Source of the DNA: Thioclava sp. ES.031
GTDB taxonomy: Bacteria > Pseudomonadota > Alphaproteobacteria > Rhodobacterales > Rhodobacteraceae
Direction: 5' to 3'
NCBI RefSeq assembly: GCF_002563775.1
Contig: NZ_PDJO01000001.1
Span: 1,250,001 to 1,314,000 of the forward strand
DNA length: 64,000 bases
Shown here in pieces: positions 53,173-62,737 of the stretch. The notes beneath the pieces were generated by a model. It searched no databases. It was not told where the DNA came from and saw only the letters and a program-made list of their open reading frames with translations. Within the stretch, counting starts at the first letter, position 1; each line of letters starts with the position of its first letter. Both the position numbers and the translations under genes were made by a program.

Positions 53173-53760
53173 TTACAGAAAGACTGGTGTTCGGTCGCCC
53201 TCGGCGAACCGGCGCAGCACCGCCGGATAGAGGCGATGTTCCTGCACCAGCACGCGGGCCGCCAGATCGTCGGGCGTGTCGCCCGGCTCGATTGGAACGC
53301 GCGCCTGACCGAGGATCGGGCCGTCATCGAGCACCGGCGTCACCTCGTGCACGGTGCAGCCCGCCACCGCATCGCCCGCTTCGATCGCGCGCTTATGGGT
53401 GTGCAGACCGGGATATTTCGGCAGGAGCGAGGGGTGGATATTGAGCATCCGGCCCTCGAACTGCGCCACGAAGTCCGGCGTCAGCACCCGCATGAAGCCC
53501 GCAAGGCAGAGGATATCGGGCTTTGCCGCGAGGATCGGCTTCAGCAGCTCGGCCTCGAACGCGGCGCGATCCTTGCCATAGGGGCGGTGGTCGATGGCGG
53601 CGGTGGGCACGCCCATCCGCGCGGCCTTCTCCAGCCCCGATGCCCGCGCGTCGTTCGACGCGACCAGCACCGGGCGGGCAGGGTGGTCCTCTGCCATGCT
53701 CTCGACCAGTCGAACCATGTTCGAGCCGCCGCCCGAGATCAGGATCGCGACACGGATCAC
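53173..53760 (-). CDS. purN: Phosphoribosylglycinamide formyltransferase
   Basis: A 195-residue enzyme of the third step of purine synthesis. [10 protein letters not shown] is the phosphate-binding loop; [15 protein letters not shown] and [20 protein letters not shown] carry the Asn-His catalytic pair, and [13 protein letters not shown] the Asp. It overlaps purM by ATGA, giving the order purM-purN. Confidence 0.96.
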   Translation of the reverse strand: MIRVAILISGGGSNMVRLVESMAEDHPARPVLVASNDARASGLEKAARMGVPTAAIDHRPYGKDRAAFEAELLKPILAAKPDILCLAGFMRVLTPDFVAQFEGRMLNIHPSLLPKYPGLHTHKRAIEAGDAVAGCTVHEVTPVLDDGPILGQARVPIEPGDTPDDLAARVLVQEHRLYPAVLRRFAEGDRTPVFL

Positions 53761-54803
53761 AGCAGCGCGCCCTCGTAGGCGATGCCCTCATTGGACGTGA
53801 CGGTGCCGATGCGGGTAACGGTTTCGCCTTCGCCTTCGAGCAGGGTGGCGATCTCGTCGGCCTTGTCAGCTGCCACGACGACGATCATGCCGATGCCGCA
53901 ATTGAAGGTCTTGAGCAGTTCCGCTTCTTCCATCGAGGCGGTCTCGGCCAGCCAGCGGAACACGCCGGGCAGATCCCACGCACCGAGGTCGATCGTGGCG
54001 CCCATGCCCTCGGGCAGAACGCGGGGCAGGTTTTCGGTCAGACCGCCGCCGGTGATATGGGCGAGCGCATGAACGCCGCCTGCGCGCACCGCGGCCAGGC
54101 ATTGTTTGACGTAAAGCCGGGTGGGCGCCAGCAGCGCCTCGCCCAGCGAGCCCTCATCGAAGGGGCAGTCCGCGTCCCAGCCGAGGCCGGACATCTCGAC
54201 CACCTTGCGCACGAAGGAATAGCCGTTGGAATGCACGCCGTTCGAGCCGAGGCCCAGTAGCACGTCGCCCTCGGCCACGCCTGCGGGCAGGTCGGTGCCC
54301 CGCTCCATCGCGCCGACCGCGAAGCCCGCGAGGTCGAAATCGCCCTTGGAATACATGCCCGGCATTTCCGCCGTCTCGCCGCCGATCAGCGCGCAGCCCG
54401 ATTGCGCACAGCCTTCCGCGATGCCCTCGATGATGCGCGCGGCCTGATCGAGCTCGAGCTTGCCGGTCGCGAAATAATCGAGGAAAAACAGCGGTTCCGC
54501 ACCTTGGCAGACCAAATCGTTCACGCACATCGCCACGAGGTCGATGCCGATCGTGTCGACATTTCCGGTGTCGATCGCGATGCGCAGCTTGGTGCCCACG
54601 CCATCGGTCGCGCCGACGAGGATCGGATCGTTGTAGCCCGCCGCCTTCAGATCGAACAGCGCGCCGAAGCCGCCGAGACCCGACATCGTGCCAGAGCGCT
54701 GCGTGCGCTTGGCTGCGGGTTTGATCCGGTCCACCAATGCATTGCCCGCGTCGATATCGACGCCCGCATCGGCATAGGTGAGGCCCTGTTTTTTCTCGGT
54801 CAT
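53757..54803 (-). CDS. purM: Phosphoribosylformylglycinamidine cyclo-ligase
   Basis: A 348-residue AIR synthetase. Motifs are [49 protein letters not shown] and [19 protein letters not shown]. The start [20 protein letters not shown] is the family start; an in-frame extension to 54953 has no similarity and would run into the tRNA gene. Translationally coupled to purN. Confidence 0.97.
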   Translation of the reverse strand: MTEKKQGLTYADAGVDIDAGNALVDRIKPAAKRTQRSGTMSGLGGFGALFDLKAAGYNDPILVGATDGVGTKLRIAIDTGNVDTIGIDLVAMCVNDLVCQGAEPLFFLDYFATGKLELDQAARIIEGIAEGCAQSGCALIGGETAEMPGMYSKGDFDLAGFAVGAMERGTDLPAGVAEGDVLLGLGSNGVHSNGYSFVRKVVEMSGLGWDADCPFDEGSLGEALLAPTRLYVKQCLAAVRAGGVHALAHITGGGLTENLPRVLPEGMGATIDLGAWDLPGVFRWLAETASMEEAELLKTFNCGIGMIVVVAADKADEIATLLEGEGETVTRIGTVTSNEGIAYEGALL

Positions 54804-54896
54804 CGCGGCGCACTCCGGCAAGTAAACTCTTGGCCGAAGCCCTAGCGTAACCGCACGCGCCCCGCAACGTCGAAGGGGCAGGCTGTGCGCGCTTTC

Positions 54897-54925
54897 TTGA
54901 CGCGCGCGTGCGGCCTGACTAGAGG
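54897..54925 (+). promoter_or_regulatory. Candidate promoter of the CAU tRNA gene
   Basis: TTGACG (-35) and TAGAGG (-10, weak) with 17 bp between, ending 13 nt before the tRNA. Spacing is good, but the -10 is a poor match. Confidence 0.4.
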
Positions 54926-54938
54926 AATACCCAATGGT

Positions 54939-55015
54939 GGGCCTGTAGCTCAATTGGTTAGAGCAGGGCGCTCATAACGCCTTGGTTGCGGGTTCAAGTC
55001 CTGCCGGGCCTACCA
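54939..55015 (+). tRNA. tRNA with CAU anticodon, probably tRNA-Ile2 (lysidine type)
   Basis: A 77-nt tRNA: acceptor GGGCCTG with CGGGCCT (two G-U pairs), D arm GCTC...GAGC, anticodon loop CTCATAA, T arm GCGGG-TTCAAGT-CCTGC and encoded CCA. The anticodon alone reads Met, but AGAGCAGGGCGCTCATAACG followed by CCTTGG resembles E. coli tRNA-Ile2 more than elongator tRNA-Met, so it is likely a TilS substrate that reads AUA. Confidence 0.9.
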
Positions 55016-55234
55016 GTTTTCCGCCGAAATTTCCGCATCTTCTCGGCTCTGTCGGAGCGACTCTCCCTATGCGTGTCGCTCCGCCCGGAAAGCCCCCATT
55101 TCGCCCAATTTGCGCCGCGCCGCGATCACGAACCCGCGCCAAATGAGGGCCTGTTAACGTCTCTGTAACGATAAAAAACGAGCAGCCGCCCGGACGGCCC
55201 CGGCATTCTCGCACAGACGACTTTGAGACAATCG

Positions 55235-55260
55235 AAGCGGTTTCTCAGCGGAAACCGCTT
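55235..55260 (+). promoter_or_regulatory. Perfect 10-bp hairpin in the RTX-Hint gene leader
   Basis: AAGCGGTTTC and GAAACCGCTT pair around TCAGCG, 28 nt before the RTX-Hint ATG. There is no following T run. It could control translation of the downstream gene or end the tRNA transcript. Confidence 0.5.
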
Positions 55261-55288
55261 TGCGGCAATAAGGTGAAGCAGCGGCGAC

Positions 55289-57448
55289 ATGGCCACGACG
55301 TTCAACTGGATATATCTCGGCGTCCCAACTGACAGAAACGGCACGACCCGCTACCTCGATCCCCAAGAGGGGAATTCGAGCATGGAGAATTACGACCTTC
55401 TCCGAAATGCCACCGCCGGGTCCTCCACCGATCCGCTGTTCAGCCGCATCACCCAAGCTACGCTGATCGACAATGGTGGCGCGTCCGGTGTGCTCGACAC
55501 CAACAACAACATCTCCAACGACACGATCCGCACCGATATCGGCGACGGTCAGGGCGTGCGCGATTTCACCTATGACGGCCTGGTTGTCTATAACACGACC
55601 ATCACCTACACCGACGGCACGACGGCGAATGTGCAATCGGTCGTCGTGCAGACCACCACGGGCGAGGTGTTCCTCGCGCCCGAACTGTCGAACGATGCGA
55701 CGACGGCGGCCTATGAGGCCAAGCCGATCGAATCGATGAGCTTCGGCTCCGCGGCGGCCTTCGAAAACACCAACCTCGCGCAGGATCGCTACGTCACCGG
55801 CTTCGACGACGGCTATGTCGACGGCACCGACGGGGCGGACCGCATCGATGTGAACTACGTCGAGCCGATCGCGAATGGCTCCGACCGCGTGGACAATAAC
55901 GATGCGGGCCTTGCGGGCAGTAGCGGCAATGACGACTACATCCGCGCCTATGGCGGCAACGATACCGTGCTGGCAGGGCTCGGCAATGACACGGTCGATG
56001 GCGGCACGGGCGACGATTCGATCGACGGCGGGTCGGGCAACGACTCGCTGATCGGCGGCGCGGGCAACGACTCGCTCGATGGCGGGGCGGGGACCGATAC
56101 GCTCGACGGCGGCACGGGCAACGACACGCTGCATGGCGGCGCGGGCGGCGATATCCTCTCGGGCGGCACCGGCATGGACTATGTCGACTATTCGGACTCC
56201 GCGAGCCCGGTCGACATCAACCTCGGCGCGGGCACGGCTACGGGCGGCGATGCGACGGGCGACATGCTCAGCGGCGTCGACGGGATCTACGGCTCGGCGG
56301 GCAACGACACGCTGATCGGCTTCGATGGCGCCTCCTCGGACCCGACGGATGGCTACACCAACGTCTTCTACGGCAATGGCGGCGACGATTATATCGACGG
56401 CGCGGGCGCGGATGACATCCTCTACGGCGGCACCGGCAATGATACCGTGCTCGGTGGGTCGGGCAATGACTCGCTTTACGGCGACGCAGGCAATGACAGC
56501 CTCGTTGGCGGCACCGGCAACGACACACTGTTCGGTGGCGACGGGAACGACGTCCTGCAAGGCGGCGCCGGCAGTGATCAGCTCGACGGCGGTGCGGGCA
56601 ATGATACGCTCTCGGGTGGCGGCGGCGACACTCTCGTCGGCGGCGCGGATGCCGACAGGTTCATCGACCTCGTTCCCGGCGACACGATCGACGGCTCGGA
56701 GACGGGCGACGATTTCGACATCATCGACCTCAGCGACTGGGGCTGGGACAACGTCGCCGTGCATCGCGACGCGGCGAACCCGGAAAACGGCACGATCGAT
56801 TTCTATGATGGCAACGGCGCGGTCGTCGGCACGGTCAACTTCTCGAATATCGAAAAGGTCATTCCCTGCTTCACGCCGGGCACGCTTATCGCGACGCATA
56901 AGGGCGAGCGCGCCGTCGAATGCCTGCAGGTCGGCGACCGCATCCTGACCCGCGACAGCGGCTTCCAGCCCATCCGCTGGATCGGCACTCGCGCGCTCAG
57001 CGCTGCGGAACTGCTGGCCAAGCCGGAATTCCGGTCGATCAAGATCGCACCGGGTGTGCTGGGCGCGAACCAGCCCGAGCGCGAGATGCGCGTTTCGCCG
57101 CAGCACCGCATCCTGCTGACCGGTCCGCGTGCGCAGCTGATCGCGGGCGAGCCGGAGGTGCTGGCCGCAGCGCGCCACCTCGTCGGACTGCCGGGGATCG
57201 AGATCGACGAGGAGGCCGAGGCGGTCACCTATATCCACGTTATGTTCGACAATCACGAGATCGTTTTCTCCGACGGGCTCTGGACCGAGAGCTTCCAGCC
57301 GGGGCAGGCGACGATGAACGAGATGGATCAGGCGCAGCGGGCCGAATTGCTCGCGCTCTTTCCGGAACTGGACGGCGAAGTCGAGAGCTACCTCGCCGCG
57401 CGGCCCAGCCTGAAACGCCATGAGGCCCGGATCATCGCGGCGGCCTGA
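55289..57448 (+). CDS. RTX calcium-binding protein with C-terminal Hint domain
   Basis: A 719-residue protein. Residues about 1-205 are a non-repetitive N-terminal part; about 210-455 hold many GGxGNDxLxG-type calcium-binding nonapeptides (hemolysin-type repeats); from about residue 528 ([20 protein letters not shown] then [10 protein letters not shown]) there is a Hint domain, including [11 protein letters not shown] and an [20 protein letters not shown] block. RTX parts usually go with type I secretion. Hint modules can self-cleave, so the protein may be processed. No type I transporter genes adjoin. Start follows GGTGAAGCAGCGGCGAC. Confidence 0.92.
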   Translation: MATTFNWIYLGVPTDRNGTTRYLDPQEGNSSMENYDLLRNATAGSSTDPLFSRITQATLIDNGGASGVLDTNNNISNDTIRTDIGDGQGVRDFTYDGLVVYNTTITYTDGTTANVQSVVVQTTTGEVFLAPELSNDATTAAYEAKPIESMSFGSAAAFENTNLAQDRYVTGFDDGYVDGTDGADRIDVNYVEPIANGSDRVDNNDAGLAGSSGNDDYIRAYGGNDTVLAGLGNDTVDGGTGDDSIDGGSGNDSLIGGAGNDSLDGGAGTDTLDGGTGNDTLHGGAGGDILSGGTGMDYVDYSDSASPVDINLGAGTATGGDATGDMLSGVDGIYGSAGNDTLIGFDGASSDPTDGYTNVFYGNGGDDYIDGAGADDILYGGTGNDTVLGGSGNDSLYGDAGNDSLVGGTGNDTLFGGDGNDVLQGGAGSDQLDGGAGNDTLSGGGGDTLVGGADADRFIDLVPGDTIDGSETGDDFDIIDLSDWGWDNVAVHRDAANPENGTIDFYDGNGAVVGTVNFSNIEKVIPCFTPGTLIATHKGERAVECLQVGDRILTRDSGFQPIRWIGTRALSAAELLAKPEFRSIKIAPGVLGANQPEREMRVSPQHRILLTGPRAQLIAGEPEVLAAARHLVGLPGIEIDEEAEAVTYIHVMFDNHEIVFSDGLWTESFQPGQATMNEMDQAQRAELLALFPELDGEVESYLAARPSLKRHEARIIAAA

Positions 57449-57492
57449 CCCTGCGCGCCCTTGCGTTCCCCCGCTCCGGATCGCTAGAGGGG

Positions 57493-57514
57493 TTATTGAC
57501 CCGTGGATCAATAA
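57493..57514. promoter_or_regulatory. Dyad overlapping the choline sulfatase leader
   Basis: TTATTGA and TCAATAA are inverted 7-mers separated by CCCGTGGA, 15 nt before the betC ATG and just before its AGGAG. It resembles TetR/BetI-type operators in arm sequence, but the spacer is longer than I would expect for BetI. Confidence 0.4.
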
Positions 57515-57529
57515 TAGGAGCGCGCCGCA

Positions 57530-59074
57530 ATGCCTGACCTCGAAACCGCCGCCAAGGACGACAGCAAGCCGCGCCCGAATATCCTGATCCTGATGGTCGA
57601 TCAGCTCAATGGGACGCTCTTTCCCGACGGTCCGGCGGAGTGGCTGCACACGCCCAACCTGCGCAAGCTGGCCGAACGCTCGGTGCGGTTCGAGAACGCC
57701 TATACCGGCTCGCCTTTGTGTGCGCCGGGGCGGGCGGCCTTCATGTCGGGCCAGCTTCCCTCGCGCAACGGCGTCTATGACAACGCGGCCGAGTTCCGTT
57801 CCGACATTCCGACCTATGCTCACCACCTGCGCCGCGCGGGCTACCAGACCTGCCTCTCGGGCAAGATGCATTTCGTGGGCCCCGATCAGCTGCACGGCTT
57901 CGAAAACCGCCTGACCACCGATATCTATCCCGCCGATTTCGGCTGGACCCCCGATTATCGCAAGCCCGGCGAGCGGATCGACTGGTGGTATCACAACATG
58001 GGCTCGGTGACGGGCGCGGGCGTGGCCGAGATTTCCAACCAGATGGAATATGACGACAACGTCGCCCATGAGGCGAAGATGAAGCTCTACGATCTGGCGC
58101 GGGGCAACGATGCGCGCCCGTGGATGCTCACCGTCAGCTTTACCCATCCGCACGACCCCTACGTCGCGCGCAAGAAATACTGGGATCTCTACGAGGATTG
58201 CGACCATCTCGAGCCCGAGGTCGGCACCATCCCCTACGAAGAGCAGGACAATCACTCGAAGCGGATTTTCGACGCCAATGACTGGCGCGAGTTCACCATC
58301 ACGACCGAGGATATCCGCCGCTCGCGCCGCGCCTATTTCGCGAACCTGTCCTATCTCGACGACAAGATCGGCGAGCTGCTGCAGGTGCTCGAAGACACCC
58401 GGCAGGAGGCGACGATCCTCTTCGTCTCCGATCACGGCGACATGCTGGGCGCGCGGGGGCTGTGGTTCAAGATGAGCTTCTACGAGGGCTCGGCGCGCGT
58501 GCCGCTGATGATCTCGGCGCCGGGGCTGGAGCCAGGGCTGGTCTCCGATCCGGTCTCGACGATCGACGTCACGCCGACGCTGTGTGATCTGGCAGGCATC
58601 TCGATGGACGAGATCGCCCCGTGGATCGACGGGCAGACCCTGCTGCCGCAGGCCAAGCGCGAGCCCCGCAAAGAGGCGGTCGCGATGGAATATGCCGCCG
58701 AGGCGTCTTACGCGCCGCTCGTGAGCCTGCGCAAAGGGCGCTACAAGCTGAACCTGTGCAATCTCGATCCCGATCAGCTCTTCGACGTCGAGGCCGACCC
58801 GCATGAGTTGACCAACCTCGCAGATGATCCCGCCCATGCCGAGGCCTATGCCGCGCTGAAGGCCGAAGCCGCCGCGCGCTGGGATCTGGATCGTTTCGAC
58901 GAGGACGTCCGGGCCAGTCAGGCGCGGCGCTGGGTCGTCTACGAGGCGCTCAGCCAGGGCGGCCAATACCCGTGGGATTACCAGCCGCTCAAGAAAGCCT
59001 CCGAGGCCTATATGCGCAATCACATGGACCTTAACGTGCTGGAAGAAAACAAACGTTTCCCGCGCGGGGAGTAA
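57530..59074 (+). CDS. betC: Choline-sulfatase
   Basis: A 514-residue arylsulfatase-family enzyme that frees choline from choline O-sulfate, feeding glycine betaine synthesis. The formylglycine site is Cys64 in SPLCAPGRAAFMSG (CxPxR). Metal-binding LILMVDQLNGTLFP at the N-terminus, FVSDHGDMLGARGL in the middle and the C-terminal QPLKKASEAYMRNHMDLN block, typical of BetC, support the specific name. The gene is not next to betA/betB/betI or a choline transporter in this window. Confidence 0.92.
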   Translation: MPDLETAAKDDSKPRPNILILMVDQLNGTLFPDGPAEWLHTPNLRKLAERSVRFENAYTGSPLCAPGRAAFMSGQLPSRNGVYDNAAEFRSDIPTYAHHLRRAGYQTCLSGKMHFVGPDQLHGFENRLTTDIYPADFGWTPDYRKPGERIDWWYHNMGSVTGAGVAEISNQMEYDDNVAHEAKMKLYDLARGNDARPWMLTVSFTHPHDPYVARKKYWDLYEDCDHLEPEVGTIPYEEQDNHSKRIFDANDWREFTITTEDIRRSRRAYFANLSYLDDKIGELLQVLEDTRQEATILFVSDHGDMLGARGLWFKMSFYEGSARVPLMISAPGLEPGLVSDPVSTIDVTPTLCDLAGISMDEIAPWIDGQTLLPQAKREPRKEAVAMEYAAEASYAPLVSLRKGRYKLNLCNLDPDQLFDVEADPHELTNLADDPAHAEAYAALKAEAAARWDLDRFDEDVRASQARRWVVYEALSQGGQYPWDYQPLKKASEAYMRNHMDLNVLEENKRFPRGE

Positions 59075-59205
59075 GGGCGCGTGGCCCGGAGCGTGCCAGC
59101 CCCGGGCCGATCTCTGGCGCCTTTCACTACCCCGTGAGCGCCTTTCCGGAACGCCGCGCCGCCCTAAGCTGTTGTCCAACCCAACAGGCAGACAGGAGAT
59201 CGACC

Positions 59206-60033
59206 ATGAGCGTTCCGACCCTCACCCTCAATGACGGCATCAAGATTCCGCAGCTCGGCCTCGGCGTCTGGAAAATGGACGATGCCGATGCGCCCGCCAT
59301 CATCGAAAACGCCCTCGACGCGGGCTATCGTCATATCGACACCGCCGCCGCTTACGGCAACGAGGCGGGCGTGGGTCGCGGCATCGCGCAAAGCGGCGTG
59401 GCGCGCGAAGACATCTTCGTGACCTCGAAGCTCTGGAACGACCGGCAGGGCTATGACGAGACCAAGCGCGCCTTCGACGAGACGATGGGCAAGCTGGGCT
59501 TCGACTATCTCGACCTCTACCTGATCCACTGGCCGATGCCCGCGAAGGACAAATATGTCGAGGCGTGGAAAGCGCTGATCGAGCTGCGCGACGCAGGCCG
59601 CATCCGCGCGATCGGCGTGTCGAACTTCCTGCCCGACCATCTCGAGCGGCTGATCGAAGAGACCGGCGAGGCGCCCGCGATCAACCAGATCGAGCTGCAT
59701 CCGCGTTTCCAGCAGGCCGCGCAGCGCGAGGTGCATGAGAAGCTCGGCATCACCACCGAATGCTGGTCGCCGCTGGGGCAGGGCGAGGCGCTCTCGAACC
59801 CGATCCTCACAGAGATCGCGGCGCGCTACGGCAAGTCGGCGGCGCAGGTCACGCTTAGCTGGCAGATCCAGCTGGGCTGCGTGACGATCCCGAAATCCGC
59901 CAATCACGAGCGGATGCGCGAGAATATCGACGTGTTCGATTTCGAGTTGACCGAGGGAGAGATGGCGCAGATCAAGGATATCGACAGCGCGGAAGGCCGG
60001 ATCGGGCCGGACCCCGCCACCGCCGATTTCTGA
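59206..60033 (+). CDS. Aldo/keto reductase (2,5-diketo-D-gluconate reductase type)
   Basis: A 275-residue NADPH-dependent reductase with barrel motifs GYRHIDTAAAYGNEAGVGRG (Asp and Tyr), FVTSKLWNDRQG (Lys), YLIHWPMPAKD (His) and GCVTIPKSANHERMREN (NADP-binding). The start at 59206 follows AGGAGATCGACC; the longer upstream frame is unlike the family. It resembles DkgA/DkgB; substrate range unknown. Confidence 0.93.
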   Translation: MSVPTLTLNDGIKIPQLGLGVWKMDDADAPAIIENALDAGYRHIDTAAAYGNEAGVGRGIAQSGVAREDIFVTSKLWNDRQGYDETKRAFDETMGKLGFDYLDLYLIHWPMPAKDKYVEAWKALIELRDAGRIRAIGVSNFLPDHLERLIEETGEAPAINQIELHPRFQQAAQREVHEKLGITTECWSPLGQGEALSNPILTEIAARYGKSAAQVTLSWQIQLGCVTIPKSANHERMRENIDVFDFELTEGEMAQIKDIDSAEGRIGPDPATADF

Positions 60034-60041
60034 GAGGGCCG

Positions 60042-60521
60042 ATGGGCCATGCCACCCCGGCGACGCAGGCGCTGACCCGCGCCAAGCTCGCCTTCGATCT
60101 GCACGAATATGCCTATGAGGCCGGTCAGGAGAAGATCGGCCTCCATGCGGCTGAGGCGCTCGGAGTGGAGCCTTCGCGGGTCCTCAAGACCCTGATGGTC
60201 GAGGTGGATGGCAAGCCTGCCTGCGCGGTGATCCCGTCCGATGCGACGCTGTCGATGAAAAAGGTGGCCGCGGCCTTCGGGGGCAAATCCGCGAAGATGA
60301 TGGAGCCCGCCAAGGCCGAGAAGCTGACCGGGTTCCACACCGGCGGCATCAGCCCCTTCGGGCAGAAACGCGCAAGCCCAGTCGCGTTTGAGCAGAGCGC
60401 GCTTGGCTATGGCACAATCATCCTGAACGGCGGCAAGCGCGGGCTGATGATCGAAATTCGCCCCGAAGAGGCGCTCTCAGCCGCGCGGGCCGAGGCAAAG
60501 CCCCTCATCGCCGATCAGTGA
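60042..60521 (+). CDS. ybaK: Cys-tRNA(Pro)/Cys-tRNA(Cys) deacylase YbaK/EbsC
   Basis: A 159-residue trans-editing enzyme that hydrolyses mischarged Cys-tRNA(Pro). The core VLKTLMVEVDGKPACAVIPS with the conserved Lys and the GGISPFGQKRASPVAFEQSA block match YbaK. It follows the reductase gene after 8 bp. Its last 7 bases overlap the end of the convergent DUF3422 gene. Confidence 0.94.
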   Translation: MGHATPATQALTRAKLAFDLHEYAYEAGQEKIGLHAAEALGVEPSRVLKTLMVEVDGKPACAVIPSDATLSMKKVAAAFGGKSAKMMEPAKAEKLTGFHTGGISPFGQKRASPVAFEQSALGYGTIILNGGKRGLMIEIRPEEALSAARAEAKPLIADQ

Positions 60522-61837
60522 CCGCCCATCCCCTTGCGGATGCGCCGGATCATCAGCCAGACCGCGAGGATCACGATCGGCGTCAGCCCCGCCATCATCA
60601 GCTCTTTGCTCAGCCCGATCTTCTTCGAGAGCGGATAGGCGAGATAGCCCGCGACCGAGATCGCGTAATAGCTGATCGCGACCACCGACAGCCCCTCGAC
60701 CGTGTGCTGCAAACGCAATTGCAGGTCCGAGCGGCGATCCATGCTTTCCAGCACTTTCTGGTTCTGCGCCGAGCGCTCCACATCGACCCGCGTGCGCAAG
60801 AGCTCGCCCGCGCGCGCCGCCCGCGTCACCATCTGGCGCAGCCGCGTCTCGGCCGAGTTCACCGTGCGCACCGCCGGATCGTAGCGCCGCGCGATGAATT
60901 CGCTCAGCTTCTGACGTCCCTCGAAACGGCTTTCGCGCAACGCCTCCACCCGCTCGCGCACGATCGCCTCATAGGCGCCGGTCGCGGAGAAGCGGAAGGA
61001 GTGCTGCACCGCGAGGCTTTCCAGCTCGGCCGAGATTTCCAGCAGGTCGTGCAGCGTCTCTTCGGCGGAATTGGCGTCATTGCCCATCCCGTCGACGATC
61101 TCGGTCAGCCGGGGATCGAGCGCATTGAGCCGTTTCGACAGGTCGCGCGCCCGCGCAAGCCCCAGCATCGACATCGCGCGATAGGTTTCCAGCTCGCAAA
61201 GCCGCTGCACCGTGCGCCCGATCCGCCCCGGCCCGGTGCCGGGCCGCGCGAAGACGGCAAAGCGCATCTGCCCGTTCGGGTCGATCCGGAAATCGCCCGC
61301 GACCACCGCCGCCCCGTCAAGCACCCAGGTGCAGACGAGGCTCTCGGTGACGAACCATTGCTCCAGCAGCGGCGAGATGTCGTCGGGGTTCTCGGGCAGT
61401 TCCTCGATGCGGATCTGCACCGCCGCGATCCGCCCGCCGGGCGCCGCATCGATCCAGCTGTCGGGGTAGATCTCGGTCTCCGCCGGGTCGAAAGCGCGCG
61501 ACGACACGCCCTTGCCGAAGGCGAGATAGGTGGTGAACTCGGTATGGCTTTCCCACTTCACCTCGTGGCGTCCGATCTTGCCGCCGTAATGGGTAATCCC
61601 CGCCTTCGGCTGCGCCGCGCCATGACGCGTCAGAAGATCGACGAGGTGATCGTGATCCTTGCTGCGGTCGCGATTGGCGGCATCGCGCGGCTCCTTGAAG
61701 GCGACATAGACCGCATGTCCCGGCACGCCGAGTTTCGGATAGGGGCGGGCGTGCAATTCGTTCACGAGCGCATAGCGCTGGGGATGGTCGGGCAGGTGGG
61801 GCTTTGGATCGGCGGTCATCTCATAGGTCTCGCTCAC
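60515..61837 (-). CDS. DUF3422-family membrane protein
   Basis: A 440-residue protein. The N-terminal NELHARPYPKLGVPGHAVYV and HYGGKIGRHEVKWESHTEFT signatures identify DUF3422. A helical region follows, then two C-terminal membrane helices (TVEGLSVVAISYYAISVAGY and MMAGLTPIVILAVWLMIRRI) with a charged tail. The layout recalls CorA-like topologies, but the CorA GMN motif is not seen. The function is unknown. Confidence 0.9.
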   Translation of the reverse strand: MSETYEMTADPKPHLPDHPQRYALVNELHARPYPKLGVPGHAVYVAFKEPRDAANRDRSKDHDHLVDLLTRHGAAQPKAGITHYGGKIGRHEVKWESHTEFTTYLAFGKGVSSRAFDPAETEIYPDSWIDAAPGGRIAAVQIRIEELPENPDDISPLLEQWFVTESLVCTWVLDGAAVVAGDFRIDPNGQMRFAVFARPGTGPGRIGRTVQRLCELETYRAMSMLGLARARDLSKRLNALDPRLTEIVDGMGNDANSAEETLHDLLEISAELESLAVQHSFRFSATGAYEAIVRERVEALRESRFEGRQKLSEFIARRYDPAVRTVNSAETRLRQMVTRAARAGELLRTRVDVERSAQNQKVLESMDRRSDLQLRLQHTVEGLSVVAISYYAISVAGYLAYPLSKKIGLSKELMMAGLTPIVILAVWLMIRRIRKGMGGH

Positions 61838-62319
61838 GCGGGTGTTACCCTCTAGCTGCGGCGAAATTCCCCGCTGATCAAGCGTTTGACGGCATGCATC
61901 GGAATACCGGGCAAATCTGCCACAGCGCCGCGCGGACCGCGACGGGGCAGGGGGCCTAGCCCGACCGATAGTTGTCTGCTGAGTGGCTCCGCTGTTCGCA
62001 ATTGGGGTGGGGGTGGGTTAACTTGCGCCTGCAGGCCTTGTCCCTGCGTCGCCAAGACGCTGCCACTGACAAAGAGAAAGGGCGCGGAGTACATAAGCCC
62101 CTTACCAGATGCGTGGCTGCTCGCGCATTGTCCTCGGATCATGCTTCAAGGGACGATTTGCGATAGACAGACTGCCTGCGATCTGTCAGAGAGATTGAGC
62201 TACGTTACCTCTATCGGTCTTCTGCTTTCCCTACCGGACTTCAGCGAACTCGATCCTGGCCGACTGCGCCACGCTGTTGCACTTCCGCGAACAGGTTGAA
62301 AACTAAAGGAGATCTCACG
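61838..62319 (+). other. 482-bp stretch without a supported gene; cspA leader
   Basis: Between the DUF3422 gene start and cspA. Short open frames exist (61886-62299 plus, 61852-62142 minus), but neither has a recognisable domain or good RBS. The part next to cspA (about 62150-62319) is less GC-rich and may be a long 5' UTR, as is common for cold-shock genes. I see no confident promoter. Confidence 0.5.
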
Positions 62320-62526
62320 ATGGCCAACGGCACCGTGAAATGGTTCAACACCACCAAAGGCTTCGGTTTCATTGCGCCCGATTCGGGCGGTAAGGACGTC
62401 TTTTTGCACATTTCTGCCGTCGAGCGCGCAGGCCTCACCTCGGTGAGCGACGACCAGAAAGTGACCTATGACGTCGAATCCGGTCGCGACGGGCGGGAAT
62501 CGGCGGCGAACCTTCAGCTTGCCTGA
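62320..62526 (+). CDS. cspA: Cold-shock protein (CspA family)
   Basis: A 68-residue OB-fold RNA chaperone with RNP1 KGFGFIAPD and RNP2 VFLHISAVE. Starts MANGTVKWFNTTKGFGF, with AAAGGAGAT upstream. Followed by two strong hairpins. Confidence 0.97.
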   Translation: MANGTVKWFNTTKGFGFIAPDSGGKDVFLHISAVERAGLTSVSDDQKVTYDVESGRDGRESAANLQLA

Positions 62527-62549
62527 ACGGTCAATCCGGATTTGGAACG

Positions 62550-62574
62550 GGGCGCCTTCGGGCGCCCTTTTTCG
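62550..62574 (+). terminator. Terminator after cspA
   Basis: GGGCGCC and GGCGCCC pair around TTCG, followed by TTTTT. Confidence 0.9.
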
Positions 62575-62590
62575 TTGAGCCGAAATTGAC

Positions 62591-62623
62591 AATGCCCTCG
62601 CAGAAATCTGCGAGGGCATTTTG
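62591..62623. terminator. Second terminator-like hairpin, possibly bidirectional
   Basis: AATGCCCTCGCAG and CTGCGAGGGCATT pair around AAAT, a 13-bp perfect stem followed by TTGC, between cspA and the convergent mobilization genes. Confidence 0.75.
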
Positions 62624-62737
62624 CTTCCGAAAGGCTGCCGCACAGTGTGGCTACGTTGTTTCTACAACACATCTGGTAAAGGGCTTGCGGAGTACACCGC
62701 GCCCACTTCCTGTTCGTGTTGGATGATTTAAGCCCCG

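Noticed and set aside
55930..56660. Tandem repeats that could be taken for a CRISPR or minisatellite array
   Set aside because: The repeats are in frame and encode GGxGNDxLxG calcium-binding motifs of an RTX protein; there are no unique spacers of constant length.
59075..59130. Short match (CCCGGGGCTGG on the minus strand) to the end of the dispersed repeat
   Set aside because: Only about 12 bases agree and the rest of the element is missing; in GC-rich DNA this can be chance.
55154..59179. A 1341-codon antisense frame over the RTX-Hint and betC genes
   Set aside because: It is low-complexity complement of repeat and enzyme sequence; the plus-strand genes have full domain motifs and RBS.
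61852..62142. A 96-codon minus-strand ORF
   Set aside because: No domain, no convincing RBS, and it starts inside a region without other coding signs.
61886..62299. A 137-codon plus-strand ORF upstream of cspA
   Set aside because: No RBS, no recognisable domain and unusual Pro/Cys/Arg composition; more likely leader or intergenic sequence.
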